A stretch of DNA of 40,500 nucleotides from assembly GCA_003567005.1 (NCBI GenBank), contig PXBF01000045.1, positions 1 through 40,500 of the forward strand, in the 5' to 3' direction. Shown piece by piece: positions 40,372 to 40,500 of the stretch. Made by a program: the position numbers and the translations under genes. This stretch comes from PVC group bacterium. GTDB taxonomy: Bacteria > Verrucomicrobiota > Kiritimatiellia > UBA8416. Each line of letters starts with the position of its first letter. The first letter of the stretch is position 1. The notes under the pieces were generated by a model that did not search any database, was not told the origin of the DNA, and worked only from the letters and a program-made list of their open reading frames with translations.

Positions 40372-40500
40372 CAACACATCATCCAGATTCTGAAAATGCA
40401 CTTGAGCAGGCAACCATCGCCCGGTTCGCCTCGCTCGGGTTCGAGACTGCCGACCTCTTTAACGAGGTTTTCGGCGAACACTGCTCGCATGGACGGGAGG
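40368..40500 (+). CDS. hsdR: Type I restriction endonuclease subunit, 5' end only
   Basis: The window ends 133 bases into this gene. The visible protein, with SENALEQATIARFASLGFET and LFNEVFGEHCSHGRE, matches the standard start of HsdR (DxLEQxxIxxFxxLGWET, then ETFGxxGxxGRE). The ATG at 40368 overlaps the preceding stop as ATGA. The nuclease and helicase domains lie outside the window. Confidence 0.85.
   Translation, partial: MTTHHPDSENALEQATIARFASLGFETADLFNEVFGEHCSHGRE

Overview
The window looks like a chromosomal segment from an anaerobic or microaerophilic bacterium of the PVC superphylum, perhaps Kiritimatiellota or another Verrucomicrobia/Lentisphaera relative. That placement is inference. 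It rests on the style of the broken REP-associated transposase and the SGNH hydrolase, the siroheme-dependent (Ahb) haem route, a type II secretion pseudopilin operon and a SUF Fe-S operon. No rRNA or tRNA gene was recognised.

Layout. (1) 6-4052, plus strand: tightly overlapping ahbC, ahbD, a fused ahbA-ahbB and a ketopantoate-reductase-like gene, i.e. the alternative siroheme-to-haem pathway. A ZIP metal transporter follows (4178-4921). (2) 4977-7061: a scrapyard of gene fragments holding the C-terminal part of a peptidylarginine deiminase-like protein, a decayed Y1/REP-associated transposase, an intact Phd/PIN toxin-antitoxin pair with its own promoter and operator-like repeats, and a tyrosine recombinase (integron-integrase-like) remnant. 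(3) 11865-7062, minus strand: a nine-gene Mrp/Mbh-type cation antiporter operon with no MnhA-type large subunit, containing an MbhD-PTS EIIA fusion and a small unknown protein. (4) 12007-12636: SGNH hydrolase. (5) 12848-23463, plus strand: a type II secretion operon (gspG, H, I, J, K, L, M, D) behind a good sigma70-like promoter, followed by HPr, a GGQ release-factor-like protein and a large kinase-like/membrane fusion.

(6) 29809-23458, minus strand: sufB-C-D-S-U-nfu from a near-consensus promoter, plus a small cysteine-pair protein downstream. A flavin reductase is divergent, and a repeat-rich convergent intergenic region (30429-30683) separates it from a ROK sugar kinase and a small membrane protein. 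(7) 32066-35331, plus strand: a lipoprotein with a degenerate HtrA-like fold directly coupled to an active-looking HtrA protease that carries two PDZ domains and a C-terminal DJ-1/PfpI-like domain. (8) 35467-end: a type I restriction-modification locus (hsdM, YhcG nuclease, hsdS, a PD-(D/E)XK-like protein, start of hsdR) with codon use unlike the rest of the window, so probably imported. Its hsdM is invaded twice by a GC-rich palindromic element and is frame-disrupted, and a second, diverged hsdM tail survives just before hsdS.

The strongest candidates for something new are the HtrA/pseudo-HtrA/DJ-1 pair, the 762-residue kinase-like membrane protein, the EIIA-fused Mrp operon (with HPr elsewhere in the window) and the layered history of the type I RM locus.
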